Positions 5,177 through 5,236 of a stretch of DNA of 5,236 bases are shown here, in pieces. Every line of letters begins with the position of its first letter. Positions within the stretch are counted from its first letter, which is position 1. The stretch spans positions 1 to 5,236 of the forward strand of contig VFHG01000016.1 of assembly GCA_009392075.1 (NCBI GenBank). The letters run 5' to 3'. The position numbers were made by a program, and so were the translations under genes. This stretch comes from SAR202 cluster bacterium. GTDB taxonomy: Bacteria; Chloroflexota; Dehalococcoidia; UBA3495. The notes below the pieces were generated by a model, which had not been told where the DNA came from, searched no databases, and saw only the letters and a program-made list of their open reading frames with translations.

Positions 5177-5181
5177 CCTCC
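5177..5181 (-). promoter_or_regulatory. Ribosome binding site fixing the start of the Rrf2 gene
   Basis: GGAGG on the minus strand lies nine bases before the ATG at 5165-5167. A second, out-of-frame ATG two bases after GGAGG opens only ATG TCC TGA, so it is too close and too short to be the main start. Confidence 0.75.
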
Positions 5182-5200
5182 AGACTAGAAGACAACCCAA

Positions 5201-5230
5201 ATTATACACCAGCCTAGGCCTCCAATCCAA
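5201..5230 (-). promoter_or_regulatory. Promoter of the Rrf2 gene with a palindrome in the spacer
   Basis: The minus strand has a perfect -10 TATAAT (5201-5206) and a -35 TTGGAT (5225-5230) 18 bases apart. Transcription would start near 5194, giving a leader of about 27 bases. Inside the spacer is the perfect 8-bp palindrome GCCTAGGC (5212-5219), well placed for a dimeric repressor, and Rrf2 regulators often control their own promoters. That the palindrome is the operator is a guess. Confidence 0.65.
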
Positions 5231-5236
5231 GATTGT

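Noticed and set aside
5168..5230. Upstream TTG start adding 21 residues to the Rrf2 regulator
   Set aside because: The extension overlaps the predicted -35 and -10 elements and does not look like Rrf2 sequence, whereas the ATG at 5165-5167 has a good ribosome binding site.

Overview
The window is a compact bacterial chromosomal segment. All six recognisable genes lie on the minus strand, so transcription runs from high to low coordinates. Moderately high GC, a nusA-ylxR-infB cluster, an IF-2 with a very short N-terminal extension, and a NusA with a long acidic, glycine/arginine-rich tail suggest a member of Chloroflexota (Dehalococcoidia or SAR202-like). That placement rests on remembered protein similarity and is tentative. 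No mobile elements, CRISPR, tRNA or rRNA genes were seen.

Block 1 (about 5236-2539) looks like a cysteine-synthesis or sulfur-transfer unit. An Rrf2-family regulator with three clustered cysteines (4730-5167) sits behind a good promoter. A 303-base gap follows, holding a second promoter-like site, several hairpins and a clear intrinsic terminator (4531-4580). This gap looks like either an attenuating leader or a small structured RNA. Next come a MoeB/ThiF/HesA-type adenylyltransferase (3581-4426) and a PLP-dependent cysteine synthase (2539-3489). The synthase strongly resembles Mycobacterium tuberculosis CysM, the O-phosphoserine sulfhydrylase that takes sulfur from a thiocarboxylated carrier protein (CysO). 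The adenylyltransferase is the type of enzyme that activates such a carrier. The inferred logic is: a (probably Fe-S-sensing) Rrf2 regulator, then carrier activation, then cysteine formation. The carrier itself, a JAMM protease (Mec) and a rhodanese are not in the window.

Block 2 (about 2376-1) is the translation/transcription cluster nusA (624-2246), ylxR/rnpM (235-528, TTG start) and the first 69 codons of infB (1-209, cut by the window edge). It has its own well-formed promoter (2347-2376) and a roughly 94-base leader with a small hairpin. The commonly associated rimP is absent upstream of nusA, and ylxQ is absent between ylxR and infB.

The most rewarding items to follow up are the structured leader at 4531-4640, the CysM-MoeB pairing under an Fe-S-type Rrf2 regulator, and the RGG-like tail on NusA.
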